Part shown: one piece after another, positions 33,638 to 43,167 of the stretch
Layout: each line of letters begins with the position of its first letter
Position numbering within the stretch: the first letter of the stretch is position 1
Made by a program: the position numbers and the translations under genes
Assembly (NCBI RefSeq): GCF_014652615.1
Contig: NZ_BMZD01000002.1
Span: forward strand, 124,001-188,000
DNA length: 64,000 nt
Source: Novosphingobium arvoryzae
GTDB taxonomy: Bacteria; Pseudomonadota; Alphaproteobacteria; Sphingomonadales; Sphingomonadaceae
Reading direction: 5' to 3'
Notes under the pieces: generated by a model
What the model was told of the DNA's origin: nothing
The model's input: only the letters and a program-made list of their open reading frames with translations
Databases searched by the model: none

Positions 33638-35481
33638 TTGCCCTTCAGCTGCGACAGGTCGCGCACCGCGCCGCGCGCGGCGCTGGTGGTCATCGCGGCA
33701 TAGGCTTGCAGCGCGGTCGAGACCTTGCGCGGGCGCTCCTTGGCCGGCTGCCAGCCCTTCGCGTCCTGCGCGGCGCGGCGGCGGGCCAGTTCATCCTCGG
33801 ACACGGCGAGGTGGATGGTCCGCCCCGGAATGTCGATTTCGATCACGTCGCCATTCTCGACCAACCCGATGGTGCCACCTTCCGCCGCTTCGGGCGAAAC
33901 GTGGCCGATCGACAGGCCGGACGTGCCGCCCGAAAAGCGCCCGTCGGTCAGCAGCGCGCAGGCAGCCCCCAGCCCCTTCGACTTCAGGTAGCTGGTGGGA
34001 TAGAGCATTTCCTGCATGCCGGGGCCGCCCTTCGGCCCTTCATAGCGGATCACCACCACGTCACCGGCCACGACCTGCCCGGTCAGGATCGCGGTGACGG
34101 CGGCGTCCTGGCTTTCATAGACCTTGGCCGGGCCGGTGAACTTCAGGATCTTGTCGTCCACGCCCGCCGTCTTCACGATGCAGCCGTCGAGCGCGATATT
34201 GCCCGACAGCACGGCCAGCCCGCCGTCTTTGCTGAAAGCGTGTTCGGCGCTGCGGATCACGCCGTTCTGGCGATCGAGGTCCAGTTCCTCCCACCGGCGG
34301 TTCTGGCTGAACGCGACTTGCGTGGGCACCCCGCCCGGCGCCGCCTTGAAGAAGTGCTGCACGGCGGGATCGTTGGTGCGGCAAATGTCCCACTGGTTCA
34401 GCGCATCGCCCATCGTCGGCGCGTGCACCGTCGGCAGATCGGTGTGGAGCAGCCCGGCGCGGTCCAGTTCGCCCAGGATCGCCGGGATGCCGCCTGCGCG
34501 GTGCACGTCTTCCATGTGCACGTCGCTCTTGGCCGGGGCGACCTTGGACAGGCACGGCACCTTGCGGCTCAGCCGGTCGATGTCGGCCATGGTGAAATCC
34601 ACCCCGGCTTCGTGCGCGGCGGCCAGCAGGTGCAGCACGGTGTTGGTTGACCCGCCCATCGCGATGTCCAGGCTCATGGCGTTTTCGAACGCCTTGAAGC
34701 TGGCAATGGCGCGCGGCAGGACCGATGCGTCGTCCTGCTCGTAATAGCGGCGGCACAGCTCCACCGCCAGGCGCCCCGCGCGCAGGAACAGCTCCTTGCG
34801 GTCGGCATGGGTGGCCAGCTGCGAGCCGTTGCCCGGCAGCGAGAGGCCCAGCGCCTCGGTCAGGCAGTTCATCGAATTAGCGGTGAACATCCCGCTGCAC
34901 GACCCACAAGTGGGGCAGGCCGAACGTTCGATCTTGGCCACGTCCTCGTCGCTGACCTTGTCATCGGCGGCGGCAACCATCGCGTCGACGAGGTCCAGCG
35001 CGACTTCCTTGCCGTTCAGGATGACCTTGCCCGCTTCCATCGGCCCGCCAGACACGAACACCACCGGAATGTTGATCCGCAGCGCGGCCATCAGCATCCC
35101 GGGCGTGATCTTGTCGCAGTTGGAAATGCACACCATCGCATCGGCGCAGTGGGCATTGACCATGTATTCCACGCTGTCGGCGATCAGATCGCGGCTGGGC
35201 AGCGAATAGAGCATCCCGTCGTGGCCCATCGCGATGCCGTCATCGACCGCGATGGTGTTGAATTCCTTGGCAACGCCGCCCGCCGCCTCGATCTCGCGGG
35301 CGACCATCTGGCCGAGGTCCTTGAGGTGGACGTGGCCCGGCACGAACTGGGTGAACGAGTTTACCACCGCGATGATCGGCTTGCCGAAATCGCTGTCCTT
35401 CATCCCCGTCGCGCGCCACAGCCCGCGCGCCCCCGCCATGTTGCGGCCGTGGGTAGAGGTTCTGGAACGATAGGCAGGCAT
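33634..35481 (-). CDS. ilvD: Dihydroxy-acid dehydratase
   Basis: Dehydrates dihydroxy-acids in valine, leucine and isoleucine synthesis with an iron-sulfur cluster. The 615-residue protein matches IlvD closely: start [20 protein letters not shown], cluster ligands in [11 protein letters not shown] and [18 protein letters not shown], and [21 protein letters not shown] near the C-terminus. Its TGA overlaps the start of the lipoprotein gene (ATGA). It heads the overlapping four-gene run on the minus strand. Confidence 0.98.
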   Translation of the reverse strand: MPAYRSRTSTHGRNMAGARGLWRATGMKDSDFGKPIIAVVNSFTQFVPGHVHLKDLGQMVAREIEAAGGVAKEFNTIAVDDGIAMGHDGMLYSLPSRDLIADSVEYMVNAHCADAMVCISNCDKITPGMLMAALRINIPVVFVSGGPMEAGKVILNGKEVALDLVDAMVAAADDKVSDEDVAKIERSACPTCGSCSGMFTANSMNCLTEALGLSLPGNGSQLATHADRKELFLRAGRLAVELCRRYYEQDDASVLPRAIASFKAFENAMSLDIAMGGSTNTVLHLLAAAHEAGVDFTMADIDRLSRKVPCLSKVAPAKSDVHMEDVHRAGGIPAILGELDRAGLLHTDLPTVHAPTMGDALNQWDICRTNDPAVQHFFKAAPGGVPTQVAFSQNRRWEELDLDRQNGVIRSAEHAFSKDGGLAVLSGNIALDGCIVKTAGVDDKILKFTGPAKVYESQDAAVTAILTGQVVAGDVVVIRYEGPKGGPGMQEMLYPTSYLKSKGLGAACALLTDGRFSGGTSGLSIGHVSPEAAEGGTIGLVENGDVIEIDIPGRTIHLAVSEDELARRRAAQDAKGWQPAKERPRKVSTALQAYAAMTTSAARGAVRDLSQLKGK

Positions 35482-35528
35482 GGGTGGGGCTCCGGTAACG
35501 GCGAATGCTTCGCCCCGGCCCTACACCG

Positions 35529-36254
35529 CTAGTCGCCCAGCTTCAACGCCACATCATTACAAATTCGGCCCAGCAGGCTCGCCCAAAATTGCTGGCCTGC
35601 CGCGTCCGCGATCTGATCCTGCCGGATCTCGATCCCCAGATAGGGTCGCCCCTCGGCTTCGGCATGGCGGTTCATCGTCGCGTTGAGCAGCTTGCCGGAA
35701 TAGGGTTCCTGATCGCCCACCACCAGTCCTTCGGCTGCCAGCAGCGGTATCGCGATCCGCGCGGCGCGGTCGTCCTGGTTATAGAGCACCCCCACCTGCC
35801 AGGGGCGCGGCTGGTCGCTGGTGGCCAGCTGCGGGGTGAAGGAATGCAGCGACAGGATCAGCGCGGGCGGCTTGTCATCCAGCACGGCGGCAAGCGCGGC
35901 GTGATAGGGGCGAAAGAACCGGTCCAGCCGCGCCTTGTGGCCCGCATGATCCAGCGCGTTGCCGGGAATCGCGTGGCCATCGCTGGCCACCGGAATGACG
36001 GCGGGGGCGTGTTCCTCGCGGTTGAAATCGCACACCAGCCGGCTCACTCCGCCCTGAAAGGCGGCGATGCCGGGGCGCTCCGCCATCAGCGCGCCGACTT
36101 CGGCCACGCCGATGTCGATGGCGATGTGCTGGTCCAGCAGCGCGGGGTCGATCCCCAGTTCGATGTCGGCGGGAACATGGCTGCTGGCGTGGTCCGACAC
36201 CACCAGAATGCCGCCAAAGCGTGGGTTGCCAATCAGGCGGAAGGCTTCGCTCAC
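35529..36254 (-). CDS. N-formylglutamate amidohydrolase family
   Basis: A 241-residue zinc hydrolase family protein: VSDHASSHVPAD holds metal-binding His residues, DIGVAEVG, SLHSFTPQL and EPYSGKL complete the pattern. Characterised members release formate from N-formylglutamate in histidine breakdown, but there are no hut genes here, so another N-acyl substrate is possible. Start taken as the GTG at 36254, which overlaps the ispE stop as GTGA; an in-frame ATG at 36278 lies inside ispE. Confidence 0.87.
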   Translation of the reverse strand: MSEAFRLIGNPRFGGILVVSDHASSHVPADIELGIDPALLDQHIAIDIGVAEVGALMAERPGIAAFQGGVSRLVCDFNREEHAPAVIPVASDGHAIPGNALDHAGHKARLDRFFRPYHAALAAVLDDKPPALILSLHSFTPQLATSDQPRPWQVGVLYNQDDRAARIAIPLLAAEGLVVGDQEPYSGKLLNATMNRHAEAEGRPYLGIEIRQDQIADAAGQQFWASLLGRICNDVALKLGD

Positions 36255-37057
36255 CGCAGCTTCCCCAGCAATTGCCACCAGCCGGGCTGGCTGCGCGCGA
36301 TCTGTGCCGCCGCAGCTTCCGCAGCACCGTAATCCTCATAAAGCGCAAAGCAGGTCGCACCCGATCCCGACATCCGCGCGATCAGCGGCGCGGTGGCGCG
36401 CAAGGCCGCCAGCACATCGCCGATCACCGGACACAGCGCCAGCGCGGGCGGTTCCAGATCGTTGCGTCCGGTCAGGGTGATGGTGCGCACATCACCCGTC
36501 GGCAGGGGGCCGCGATCCTGCCCGTCCCAGGCCTTGAACACCGGCCCGGTGCTGAGTGGCACGCGCGGGTTGACCAGCAGGCAGGCCATGCCCGCCAGAT
36601 CGTTGTCGACCGGCTCCAGCTCCGTCCCGGTGCCAAGGCCAATGCACGCGCGGGACAGCACGCAAGCCGGCACATCCGCCCCCAGCGCGGCGGCGCGAGC
36701 GGGCCAGTCGGCGGGCAGGCCGTGGCTGCGCTCGACCATCCGGAACACCGCGCCCGCATCCGCGGAGCCACCGCCCAGCCCGGCGGCGACCGGCAGGCGC
36801 TTGTCCAGCGTCACCGCCCAGCCCGGCCCATGCGGCAGCGCCGACAGCGCCCGTGCCACGATATTACCGAACGGATCGTCCAGCGCCCCGCCAAACTCGC
36901 CCACCACGCGCAGGTCATCGCGCGCGGCGGGAACGGCGCTCAGTTCATCCCCCGCATCGACGAAGGCGAACAGCGTTTCCAGCTCATGATACCCATCCTC
37001 GCGCCGCCGCCGAACGTGCAGCGCGAGGTTGATCTTGGCATAGGCGGTTTCAATCAT
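36251..37057 (-). CDS. ispE: 4-diphosphocytidyl-2-C-methyl-D-erythritol kinase
   Basis: ATP-dependent kinase of the MEP isoprenoid pathway. The 268-residue GHMP-fold protein begins [27 protein letters not shown], has the glycine-rich ATP loop [16 protein letters not shown] and ends the fold with [12 protein letters not shown]. It overlaps the following amidohydrolase by four bases, an arrangement that seems due to compact packing rather than a shared pathway. Upstream 40 bp separate it from the ETF-QO gene, same strand. Confidence 0.96.
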   Translation of the reverse strand: MIETAYAKINLALHVRRRREDGYHELETLFAFVDAGDELSAVPAARDDLRVVGEFGGALDDPFGNIVARALSALPHGPGWAVTLDKRLPVAAGLGGGSADAGAVFRMVERSHGLPADWPARAAALGADVPACVLSRACIGLGTGTELEPVDNDLAGMACLLVNPRVPLSTGPVFKAWDGQDRGPLPTGDVRTITLTGRNDLEPPALALCPVIGDVLAALRATAPLIARMSGSGATCFALYEDYGAAEAAAAQIARSQPGWWQLLGKLR

Positions 37058-37097
37058 GCTTCCTCCCCGGCACGGGGAGGGGGAGGAAGATTGGCCA

Positions 37098-38747
37098 TCA
37101 CATATTCGGGTAGTTCGGGCCGCCGCCGCCTTCGGGCGTGACCCAGTTGATGTTCTGGGTCATGTCCTTGATATCGCAGGTCTTGCAGTGGACGCAGTTC
37201 TGGGCGTTGATCTGCAGGCGCGGGTTGCCTTCCTCGACGCCCAGGAACTCATAGACCCCCGCCGGGCAATAGCGCGCTTCCGGCCCGGCATAGTGCTTCA
37301 GGTTGACCTCGACCGGGATCGCCGGGTCCTTCAGCTGCAGGTGGCAGGGCTGGTCTTCTTCATGGTTGGTGAAGGACAGCGCGACCGAGGACAGGCGATC
37401 GAAGCTGATCACGCCATCCGGCTTGGGATAGTTGATCGGCTGATACAGGTCCGCGCGGCCAATCGCCTCGCAGTCGCGGTGGTGCTTCATCGGCTTCCAC
37501 ACGCCGAACCCGAACAGGGTGCGCAGCCACATGTCCGCGCCCGCCAGGATCGTGCCGAGGTCCCCGCCCCACTTCGCCACCAGCGGCTCTGCGTTCTGGA
37601 CGAGCTTCAGTTCCTTGGCGATCCAGCTGTCGCGCACGGCGGCATCGTATTCGCTCATCGAATCGTTGGCGCGGCCTGCGGCAATCGCGGCGGCAATGGA
37701 TTCAGCGGCGAGCATCCCGCTCTTCATCGCGGTGTGGCTGCCCTTGATGCGCGGCACGTTGACGAAGCCGGCCGAGCACCCGATCAGCGCGCCACCGGGG
37801 AAGTCCAGCTTGGGCACCGATTGCCAGCCGCCCTCGTTGATCGCGCGCGCACCATACGACACGCGGCGGCCACCTTCCAGAATCGCACGGATTTCCGGGT
37901 GCTGCTTCCAGCGCTGGAATTCCTCGAACGGGAAGACATAGGGATTCTTGTAATCGAGCGCGGTCACGAAGCCGAGCGCGACCTGGTTGTTGGCCTGATG
38001 GTACAGGAACCCGCCGCCCCAGCTGTCGCTTTCCGACAGCGGCCAGCCCTGGGTGTGGATCACGCGGCCCGGCACGTGCTTGGCCGGGTCGATGTCCCAC
38101 AGTTCCTTGATGCCGATGCCGTAAACCTGCGGCTCGCAATCCGCTTCAAGGTCATAGCGGGCCTTGAGCTGCTTGGTCAGGTGGCCGCGCGCCCCTTCGG
38201 CGAACAGGGTGTACTTGGCGTGCAGTTCCATGCCGGGCTGGTATTCGCCCTTGTGGCTGCCGTCCTTGGCCACGCCCATGTCCTGCGTGGCAACGCCCTT
38301 GACCGAGCCGTCCTCGTTATAAAGCACTTCGCTGGCCGGGAAGCCGGGGAAGATTTCCACGCCCAGTTCCTCGGCCTTGCCCGCCAGCCAGCGGCACAGG
38401 TTGCCCAGGCTGCCGGTGTAGTTGCCGTCGTTCGACATGAACGGGGGCATCGGCCAGTGTGGAATGGGGATGTGCTTGCCCTTGGTCAGCACCCAGTGCC
38501 AGTTGTCGGTCACCGGGGTTTCCGCCATCGGGCAGCCATCGGTGCGCCAGTCGGGCAGCAGTTCATCCAGCGCCTTGGGATCGACCACCGCGCCCGACAG
38601 GATGTGCGCGCCGACTTCCGAGCCTTTTTCCAGGATGCATACCGAAAGATCGGCGTTCAGCTGCTTCAACCGGATCGCCGCGCCGAGGCCGGCCGGACCG
38701 CCCCCAACGATGACGACGTCATATGGCATCGATTCGCGTTCGCTCAT
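37098..38747 (-). CDS. Electron transfer flavoprotein-ubiquinone oxidoreductase
   Basis: A 549-residue membrane-associated flavoprotein that passes electrons from ETF (fatty acid and amino acid oxidation) to ubiquinone. FAD loop VVIVGGGPAGLGAAIRL at the N-terminus, ILSGAVVDPKAL, FAEGARGHLTKQL in the middle, and a C-terminal 4Fe-4S site with cysteines in RYCPAGVYEF and NCVHCKTCDIKD. The start MSERESMPYD at 38747 follows a 90-bp gap divergent from the next gene. ETF subunit genes are not in this window. Confidence 0.96.
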   Translation of the reverse strand: MSERESMPYDVVIVGGGPAGLGAAIRLKQLNADLSVCILEKGSEVGAHILSGAVVDPKALDELLPDWRTDGCPMAETPVTDNWHWVLTKGKHIPIPHWPMPPFMSNDGNYTGSLGNLCRWLAGKAEELGVEIFPGFPASEVLYNEDGSVKGVATQDMGVAKDGSHKGEYQPGMELHAKYTLFAEGARGHLTKQLKARYDLEADCEPQVYGIGIKELWDIDPAKHVPGRVIHTQGWPLSESDSWGGGFLYHQANNQVALGFVTALDYKNPYVFPFEEFQRWKQHPEIRAILEGGRRVSYGARAINEGGWQSVPKLDFPGGALIGCSAGFVNVPRIKGSHTAMKSGMLAAESIAAAIAAGRANDSMSEYDAAVRDSWIAKELKLVQNAEPLVAKWGGDLGTILAGADMWLRTLFGFGVWKPMKHHRDCEAIGRADLYQPINYPKPDGVISFDRLSSVALSFTNHEEDQPCHLQLKDPAIPVEVNLKHYAGPEARYCPAGVYEFLGVEEGNPRLQINAQNCVHCKTCDIKDMTQNINWVTPEGGGGPNYPNM

Positions 38748-38837
38748 GGCGGATTCCGTCCCCTGCAATATCTGCCTGTATCTGCGGAAAGCCTTGATTG
38801 CTGCGATGCGGCAGGTCAAGACCGCAATGTGGATGCA

Positions 38838-39590
38838 ATGACACATTCTGACGCCCCCGATGGCCTGACGCCCCAGCAGTTCGCAGCCGTGCTGGACTGG
38901 TGGCGCGATGCCGGGGTGGACCTGGAATTCGTCGATACCGCGCGTGACTGGCTGGCCCGGCCCGATGCTGCCGCTACGGCAGGCAACGCTCCGCAATTCG
39001 TGGCGCCCCAGCCGCCCCCGCCCCCGCCCGCGCCAAAGATCGGCGGCGACGGGGCAGACCTGCCCGCGACCCTGGCCGAATTCGCGCAGTGGTGGCTGAC
39101 CGAACCTTCGCTCGACGGCGGCCAGGTGTTTGACCGCGTCCCGCCGCGCGGACCGGCCGGGGCAGAGTTGATGGTGCTGGTCGACCATCCCGAGCCGGGC
39201 GATTCGGCGCGCCTGCTGGACGGGCCGCAAGGCGCGCTGCTGGATGCGATCCTGACCAGCTTCGGCATTGCCCCGGACGCCGCCTATGTCGCCAGCTGCC
39301 TGCCGCGCCACATGCCGATGCCCGATTGGGCCGCGCTGGCAGAGGCCGGGCTTGGCCGGATCGTGGCCCATCACGTCAATCTGGCCGCCCCCAGACGCCT
39401 GATCGTGCTGGGTCCGCACATCTCGTCGCTGCTGGGCCACGACCCGGCGAAAAGCGCTAATCCTTTACCGCGATTTAACCATGAGGGGGGGAATCTTGCG
39501 GTATTGGTAGCGCCGGGGCTAATGCGCCTGTCCGGCCGACCACGCGACAAGGCCGGCCTGTGGAACGCCTGGCTCGACTGGACGGGGTAA
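38838..39590 (+). CDS. Uracil-DNA glycosylase-like protein with degenerate motifs
   Basis: A 250-residue protein with an N-terminal helical part, a Pro/Ala linker (PQPPPPPPAPKIGGD) and a C-terminal domain like family 4/5 uracil-DNA glycosylases: strand MVLVDHPEPGD in place of GEAPG, LLDGPQGALLDAILTSFGI, an AAYVASCLPRHMPMP strand and LIVLGPHISSLL. The catalytic first motif and the HPS-type second motif (here APGLMRLSG) are altered and the iron-sulfur cysteines are absent, so glycosylase activity is doubtful. It ends 8 bp before the second lytic transglycosylase, same strand. Confidence 0.65.
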   Translation: MTHSDAPDGLTPQQFAAVLDWWRDAGVDLEFVDTARDWLARPDAAATAGNAPQFVAPQPPPPPPAPKIGGDGADLPATLAEFAQWWLTEPSLDGGQVFDRVPPRGPAGAELMVLVDHPEPGDSARLLDGPQGALLDAILTSFGIAPDAAYVASCLPRHMPMPDWAALAEAGLGRIVAHHVNLAAPRRLIVLGPHISSLLGHDPAKSANPLPRFNHEGGNLAVLVAPGLMRLSGRPRDKAGLWNAWLDWTG

Positions 39591-39598
39591 TTCGGGAC

Positions 39599-41383
39599 GT
39601 GACATTGCGGGCGAACGCACGACTTCTGGGGATGGCGCTGGCCAGTGCTGCCGCCCTGCTGCCGGTTGCCGCGCAGGCCAACAGCGCGGCGGTCGATTAC
39701 TTCCGCAGCCGCGCCAATCGCTCCGCCGTGCCCAGCCTGCTGACGCAGGACGAGCGCACCTATTACCAGGACCTGTTCGCCGCGATCGACAAGGCCGACT
39801 GGGCCAAAGTGCAAGCGTTGTTCGAGCAAAAGGCCGATGGCCCGCTGCACCAGGTTGCCCGCGCGGAATACTTCCTGGCCCCCACTTCACCCAAGATCGA
39901 GGCCGGACCGCTGAGCGAATGGCTGGCGCGCGGCACCGACCTGCCGCAAGCGACGCAGATCGCCGCGCTGGCGGCCAAGCGCGGCGTGGCTGAACTGCCC
40001 GCGCTGCCGTCCGCCAACCGGCTGGTGTCGATGCCCAACCGGGCCAAGCGCATCCGCCCGCGCGAAGTGAACGATGGCACGATGCCCGCCGCGGTTTCCG
40101 CCGGCATCCAGGCCAGGATCAAGGCCGACGATCCCGCCGGGGCCAAGGCGCTGCTCGACGGGATCGACACCCAGCTCTCGCTTGAAACGCGGGCCGAATG
40201 GCGCGCCAAGGTGGCGTGGAGTTTCTACATCGAGAATGACGACGCCAATGCCTATGCGCTGGCGCAGACCGCCGCCGATGGCAGCGGCCCGTGGGTGGCC
40301 GAAGGGTTGTGGACAGCCGGCCTCGCCGCATGGCGCCTGAACGACTGCGCCGGGGCCGCCGACGCGTTTGAGCGCACCGCCCGCAGCTCTGACAATGCCG
40401 AACTCACCGCCGCCGCGCATTTCTGGCATTCCCGCGCGCTGGTGCGCTGCCGCCAGCCGGAACGCGCCGCCGCCCCGCTGAAGATCGCGGCGCGGATGGA
40501 CGAAACGCTCTATGGCATGCTCGCCGCCGAACAGCTCGGCATGAAGCTGCCCGAAACCCACACCGCGCCCGACTTCACGCAGGCCGACTGGCAGAAACTG
40601 CGCGACGTGCCGAACATCCGCGTTGCCGTGGGGCTGGCCGAAGTGGGCCGCGACGGGCTGGCGGACGAAGTGCTGCGCCATCAGGCACGGATCGGATCGT
40701 CCGCGCAGTATCAGCCGCTTTCGCGCCTCGCGCGCGATCTGGGGCTGCCCTCGACCCAGTTGTGGATGGCCTACAACGCGCCTGCCGGGGGCAAGGCCGA
40801 ACCCGCCGCGCGCTTCCCCACGCCCAAGTGGACGCCGACCACCGGGTGGAACGTCGATCCGGCGCTGGTCTATGCCCACGCGCTGCAGGAATCGATCTTC
40901 CGCACCGCCGTGACCAGCCCAGCCGGAGCCAAGGGGCTGATGCAGATCATGCCCGCCGCCGCGCGCGACCATGCCGCCGCGCTGGGCGTGTCGGGATCGT
41001 CCACCGATCTGGCCAAGCCGGAAGTGAACCTGGCGTTTGGCCAGCGCCACCTGCAACGCCTGAAGGACAGCCCCGCCACGCAGGGGCTGCTGCCCAAGGT
41101 CATGGCCGCCTACAACGCGGGCCTTGTCCCGGTCAGCCGCTGGCAGACCGAAATCCGTGATCAGGGCGATCCGCTGCTGTGGATCGAAAGCGTCCCCTAT
41201 TGGGAGACGCGCGGCTACGTGAACATCGTGATGCGCAATTACTGGATGTATGAACGGCAGGCCGGCGGCCCGTCGGAAAGCCGGATGGCGCTGGCGCAAG
41301 GGTTGTGGCCCACCTTCCCCGGCCTGACCGGATCGGAAGCGGTGCGGCTGTCGGCCAGTGGCACGGTGCTGCGCACGCGGTGA
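39599..41383 (+). CDS. Soluble lytic transglycosylase (second of two)
   Basis: A 594-residue periplasmic peptidoglycan lyase. Signal peptide TLRANARLLGMAL to VAAQA; a long helical domain to about residue 420; then an Slt domain with catalytic Glu in YAHALQESIFRTAV, SPAGAKGLMQIMPAAA and VMAAYNAGLVPVSRW. I choose the GTG at 39599 because it starts the signal peptide directly; an ATG at 39560 would add 13 residues and overlap the previous gene. It shares architecture with the slt at 17.8 kb, but the two differ throughout and are not a recent duplicate. Confidence 0.92.
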   Translation: MTLRANARLLGMALASAAALLPVAAQANSAAVDYFRSRANRSAVPSLLTQDERTYYQDLFAAIDKADWAKVQALFEQKADGPLHQVARAEYFLAPTSPKIEAGPLSEWLARGTDLPQATQIAALAAKRGVAELPALPSANRLVSMPNRAKRIRPREVNDGTMPAAVSAGIQARIKADDPAGAKALLDGIDTQLSLETRAEWRAKVAWSFYIENDDANAYALAQTAADGSGPWVAEGLWTAGLAAWRLNDCAGAADAFERTARSSDNAELTAAAHFWHSRALVRCRQPERAAAPLKIAARMDETLYGMLAAEQLGMKLPETHTAPDFTQADWQKLRDVPNIRVAVGLAEVGRDGLADEVLRHQARIGSSAQYQPLSRLARDLGLPSTQLWMAYNAPAGGKAEPAARFPTPKWTPTTGWNVDPALVYAHALQESIFRTAVTSPAGAKGLMQIMPAAARDHAAALGVSGSSTDLAKPEVNLAFGQRHLQRLKDSPATQGLLPKVMAAYNAGLVPVSRWQTEIRDQGDPLLWIESVPYWETRGYVNIVMRNYWMYERQAGGPSESRMALAQGLWPTFPGLTGSEAVRLSASGTVLRTR

Positions 41384-41396
41384 TGCCACGCCGCGC

Positions 41397-41425
41397 TTGC
41401 GGCAATGTTCTATTTATGTTCTAAC
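41397..41425 (+). promoter_or_regulatory. SOS (LexA) box inside a promoter
   Basis: GTTC-TATTTAT-GTTC at 41407-41421 is an exact match to the alphaproteobacterial LexA consensus GTTC-N7-GTTC. It lies between a -35-like TTGCGG (41397-41402) and a -10-like TCTAAC (41420-41425) spaced 17 bp. Such a promoter would start transcription near 41432, the first base of the gene, giving a leaderless mRNA. Confidence 0.65.
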
Positions 41426-41431
41426 TTGGGG

Positions 41432-42508
41432 ATGATTCCCCACCCCATCCACGGGCGCGGTGCGCAGTCAGCCGCAGTGCCGCAACGCTTTGGCCTGTCC
41501 GCGCGCGAGGCGGATGGGGACTGGCTCGACGCGCAGGGTGGCGTGGACGGCCCCGCGCCCAAGCTGCGCACCACCGTGACGGAGGAACGCGCGCGCTCGA
41601 TCCTCAGCTTCAACCGCTCGCCCGACATTCCGTTTGACCGCAGCATCAACGCCTATCGCGGGTGCGAACATGGCTGCGTCTATTGCTATGCCCGCCCCAG
41701 CCACGCCTTTCACGACCTGTCGCCGGGGCTGGATTTCGAAACGAAGCTGTTCGCCAAGCCCGATGCCGCCCGGCTGCTGCGCGCGGCGCTGGCAAAACCC
41801 GGCTACAAGCCCGCCCCGATCGCGATGGGGACCAACACCGATCCCTATCAGCCGATCGAGGCGCGTTACCGCCTGACCCGCGCCGTGCTGGAAGTGTGCC
41901 TGGAAACGCGCCACCCGGTCACGATCACCACCAAGAGCGTGCGGGTGCTGCGCGATCTGGAACTGCTGACCCAGCTGGCGCGGCTGAACCTGACGGCGGT
42001 CAGCATCTCGGTCACCAGTCTCGACCCGCGCCTGTCCGGCCTGCTGGAACCGCGCGCCTCGGCCCCGGCCAAGCGGCTGGACGCGCTGGCGCAACTGGCC
42101 GCAGCGGGGGTTCCGGCGCACGTTTCGGTCGCCCCGGTGATCCCGGCGATCACGGATGCATACATCGAAGGCATCCTCGAAGCCGCTGCCGCGCGGGGCG
42201 TGCAGACCGCCAGCTGGATCATGCTGCGCCTGCCCCACGAAGTCGCGCCGCTGTTCCGCGAATGGCTCGGCGTCCACTACCCCGACCGCGCGGGCAAGGT
42301 CATGGCCATCGTCCAGTCGGTGCGCGGGGGCAAGGACAACGACAGCCGCTTTTGCGAACGAATGAAGCCACGGGGCGTCTGGGCCGACGTGTTCCGCACC
42401 CGCTTTCGCCTCGCCTGCCAGCGGCTGGGGCTCAACCGCGATCAACCCGCGCTGGATTGCACGCGGTTCGTGCGGCCGGAACCGGGCGGGCAATTGCGGT
42501 TGTTTTGA
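41432..42508 (+). CDS. PA0069 family radical SAM protein (Spl-like)
   Basis: A 358-residue radical SAM protein with the cluster motif CEHGCVYCYAR, followed by AMGTNTDPYQPIEARYRLTR, TTKSVRVLRDL and SVTSLDPRL as in the PA0069/Rv2578c group, distantly related to spore photoproduct lyase. The reaction is unknown. ATG at 41432 is chosen over one at 41405, since the latter would put a perfect SOS box in the coding sequence. The SOS box suggests expression after DNA damage. A repeat follows the gene. Confidence 0.88.
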   Translation: MIPHPIHGRGAQSAAVPQRFGLSAREADGDWLDAQGGVDGPAPKLRTTVTEERARSILSFNRSPDIPFDRSINAYRGCEHGCVYCYARPSHAFHDLSPGLDFETKLFAKPDAARLLRAALAKPGYKPAPIAMGTNTDPYQPIEARYRLTRAVLEVCLETRHPVTITTKSVRVLRDLELLTQLARLNLTAVSISVTSLDPRLSGLLEPRASAPAKRLDALAQLAAAGVPAHVSVAPVIPAITDAYIEGILEAAAARGVQTASWIMLRLPHEVAPLFREWLGVHYPDRAGKVMAIVQSVRGGKDNDSRFCERMKPRGVWADVFRTRFRLACQRLGLNRDQPALDCTRFVRPEPGGQLRLF

Positions 42509-42531
42509 CTGACTACGGCCCCCGGCAACTC

Positions 42532-42620
42532 GTCACCCTGAACTTGTTTCAGGGTCCATCTCTCCGCCTGCACGGACAGTGCGGACCGAGAAATGGATGC
42601 TGAAACAAGTTCAGCATGAC
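42532..42620. repeat. REP-like inverted repeat
   Basis: GTCACCCTGAACTTGTTTCAG (from 42532) and its imperfect reverse complement ending at 42620 (CTGAAACAAGTTCAGCATGAC) bracket 30 bp. It lies between convergent genes, where such palindromes often act as terminators. The arms differ at a few bases, as in dispersed REP families. Confidence 0.8.
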
Positions 42621-42647
42621 GGTTGGATAAAGCGAAACCTGATTGCC

Positions 42648-43055
42648 CTACCCCCGAAACCGGATCAGCCGGCTGTCCGCCAGAGCCGCCGTGCGATGCG
42701 GCACGATGTCGCGGATATATTCCTCGTTCTTGACCATGGCCATGAACAGGCCGCTGTTCGGGTATCCCATCACGAAGGCCTCGTCCCATTCGCCCGCCGG
42801 GCCGGTGACGGTGCATTCCATCGGCGCTTCCCACACCATCGCCGCGCCATCGTTCGCGACCACGCGCTGGAACCCTTCCTTGTAGATCGCGTAAGCCTCA
42901 CGCCCGGTCAGTCCCTTGCCGTGCAGGGGATGCCCTTCCGGGTATTCGGCCAACTCGCGAAACTTGATCAGGTTGAGCATGTGGATCGGCGTGTCGCGCG
43001 GCAGGTCCTTGAAGGCCTGCCAGTTCGCGCGGTCGGGATCGATATAGGCGGTCAT
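42648..43055 (-). CDS. DUF1330 family protein
   Basis: A 135-residue protein with the DUF1330 dimeric alpha-beta barrel pattern: PIHMLNLIKFRELAEYP at the N-terminus, GREAYAIYKEGFQRVV, and WDEAFVMGYPNSGLFMAMVKN. The family is uncharacterised. Its start MTAYIDPDRANW is at 43055, right before a repeat element. The gene stands alone between two repeats, downstream of the acyl-CoA ligase on the same strand. Confidence 0.88.
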   Translation of the reverse strand: MTAYIDPDRANWQAFKDLPRDTPIHMLNLIKFRELAEYPEGHPLHGKGLTGREAYAIYKEGFQRVVANDGAAMVWEAPMECTVTGPAGEWDEAFVMGYPNSGLFMAMVKNEEYIRDIVPHRTAALADSRLIRFRG

Positions 43056-43065
43056 AAGGCTCCCT

Positions 43066-43150
43066 CGTCATTGCGAGCGACCGAAGGTCGCGCGGCAATC
43101 CAGCGCGATCCAAGCACGCCCTGGATTGCTTCGCTTCGCTCGCAATGACG
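43066..43150. repeat. REP-like inverted repeat with CGTCATTGCGAGCG ends
   Basis: CGTCATTGCGAGCG (43066-43079) and its reverse complement (43137-43150) bracket internal arms GGCAATCCAG and CTGGATTGC. This form of dispersed palindrome is frequent in proteobacterial genomes. It fills the gap between the ligase end and the DUF1330 start. Confidence 0.85.
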
Positions 43151-43167
43151 AACGAAGCATTCGGGCG

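Noticed and set aside
37098..39440. Reading the ETF-QO frame as a 780-residue protein
   Set aside because: The extra N-terminal part is antisense to the glycosylase-like gene and lacks similarity; the FAD motif places the real start at 38747.
41405..41431. ATG at 41405 as start of the radical SAM gene
   Set aside because: It would place the SOS box and -10 element within codons; the ATG at 41432 fits the promoter and the family start better.
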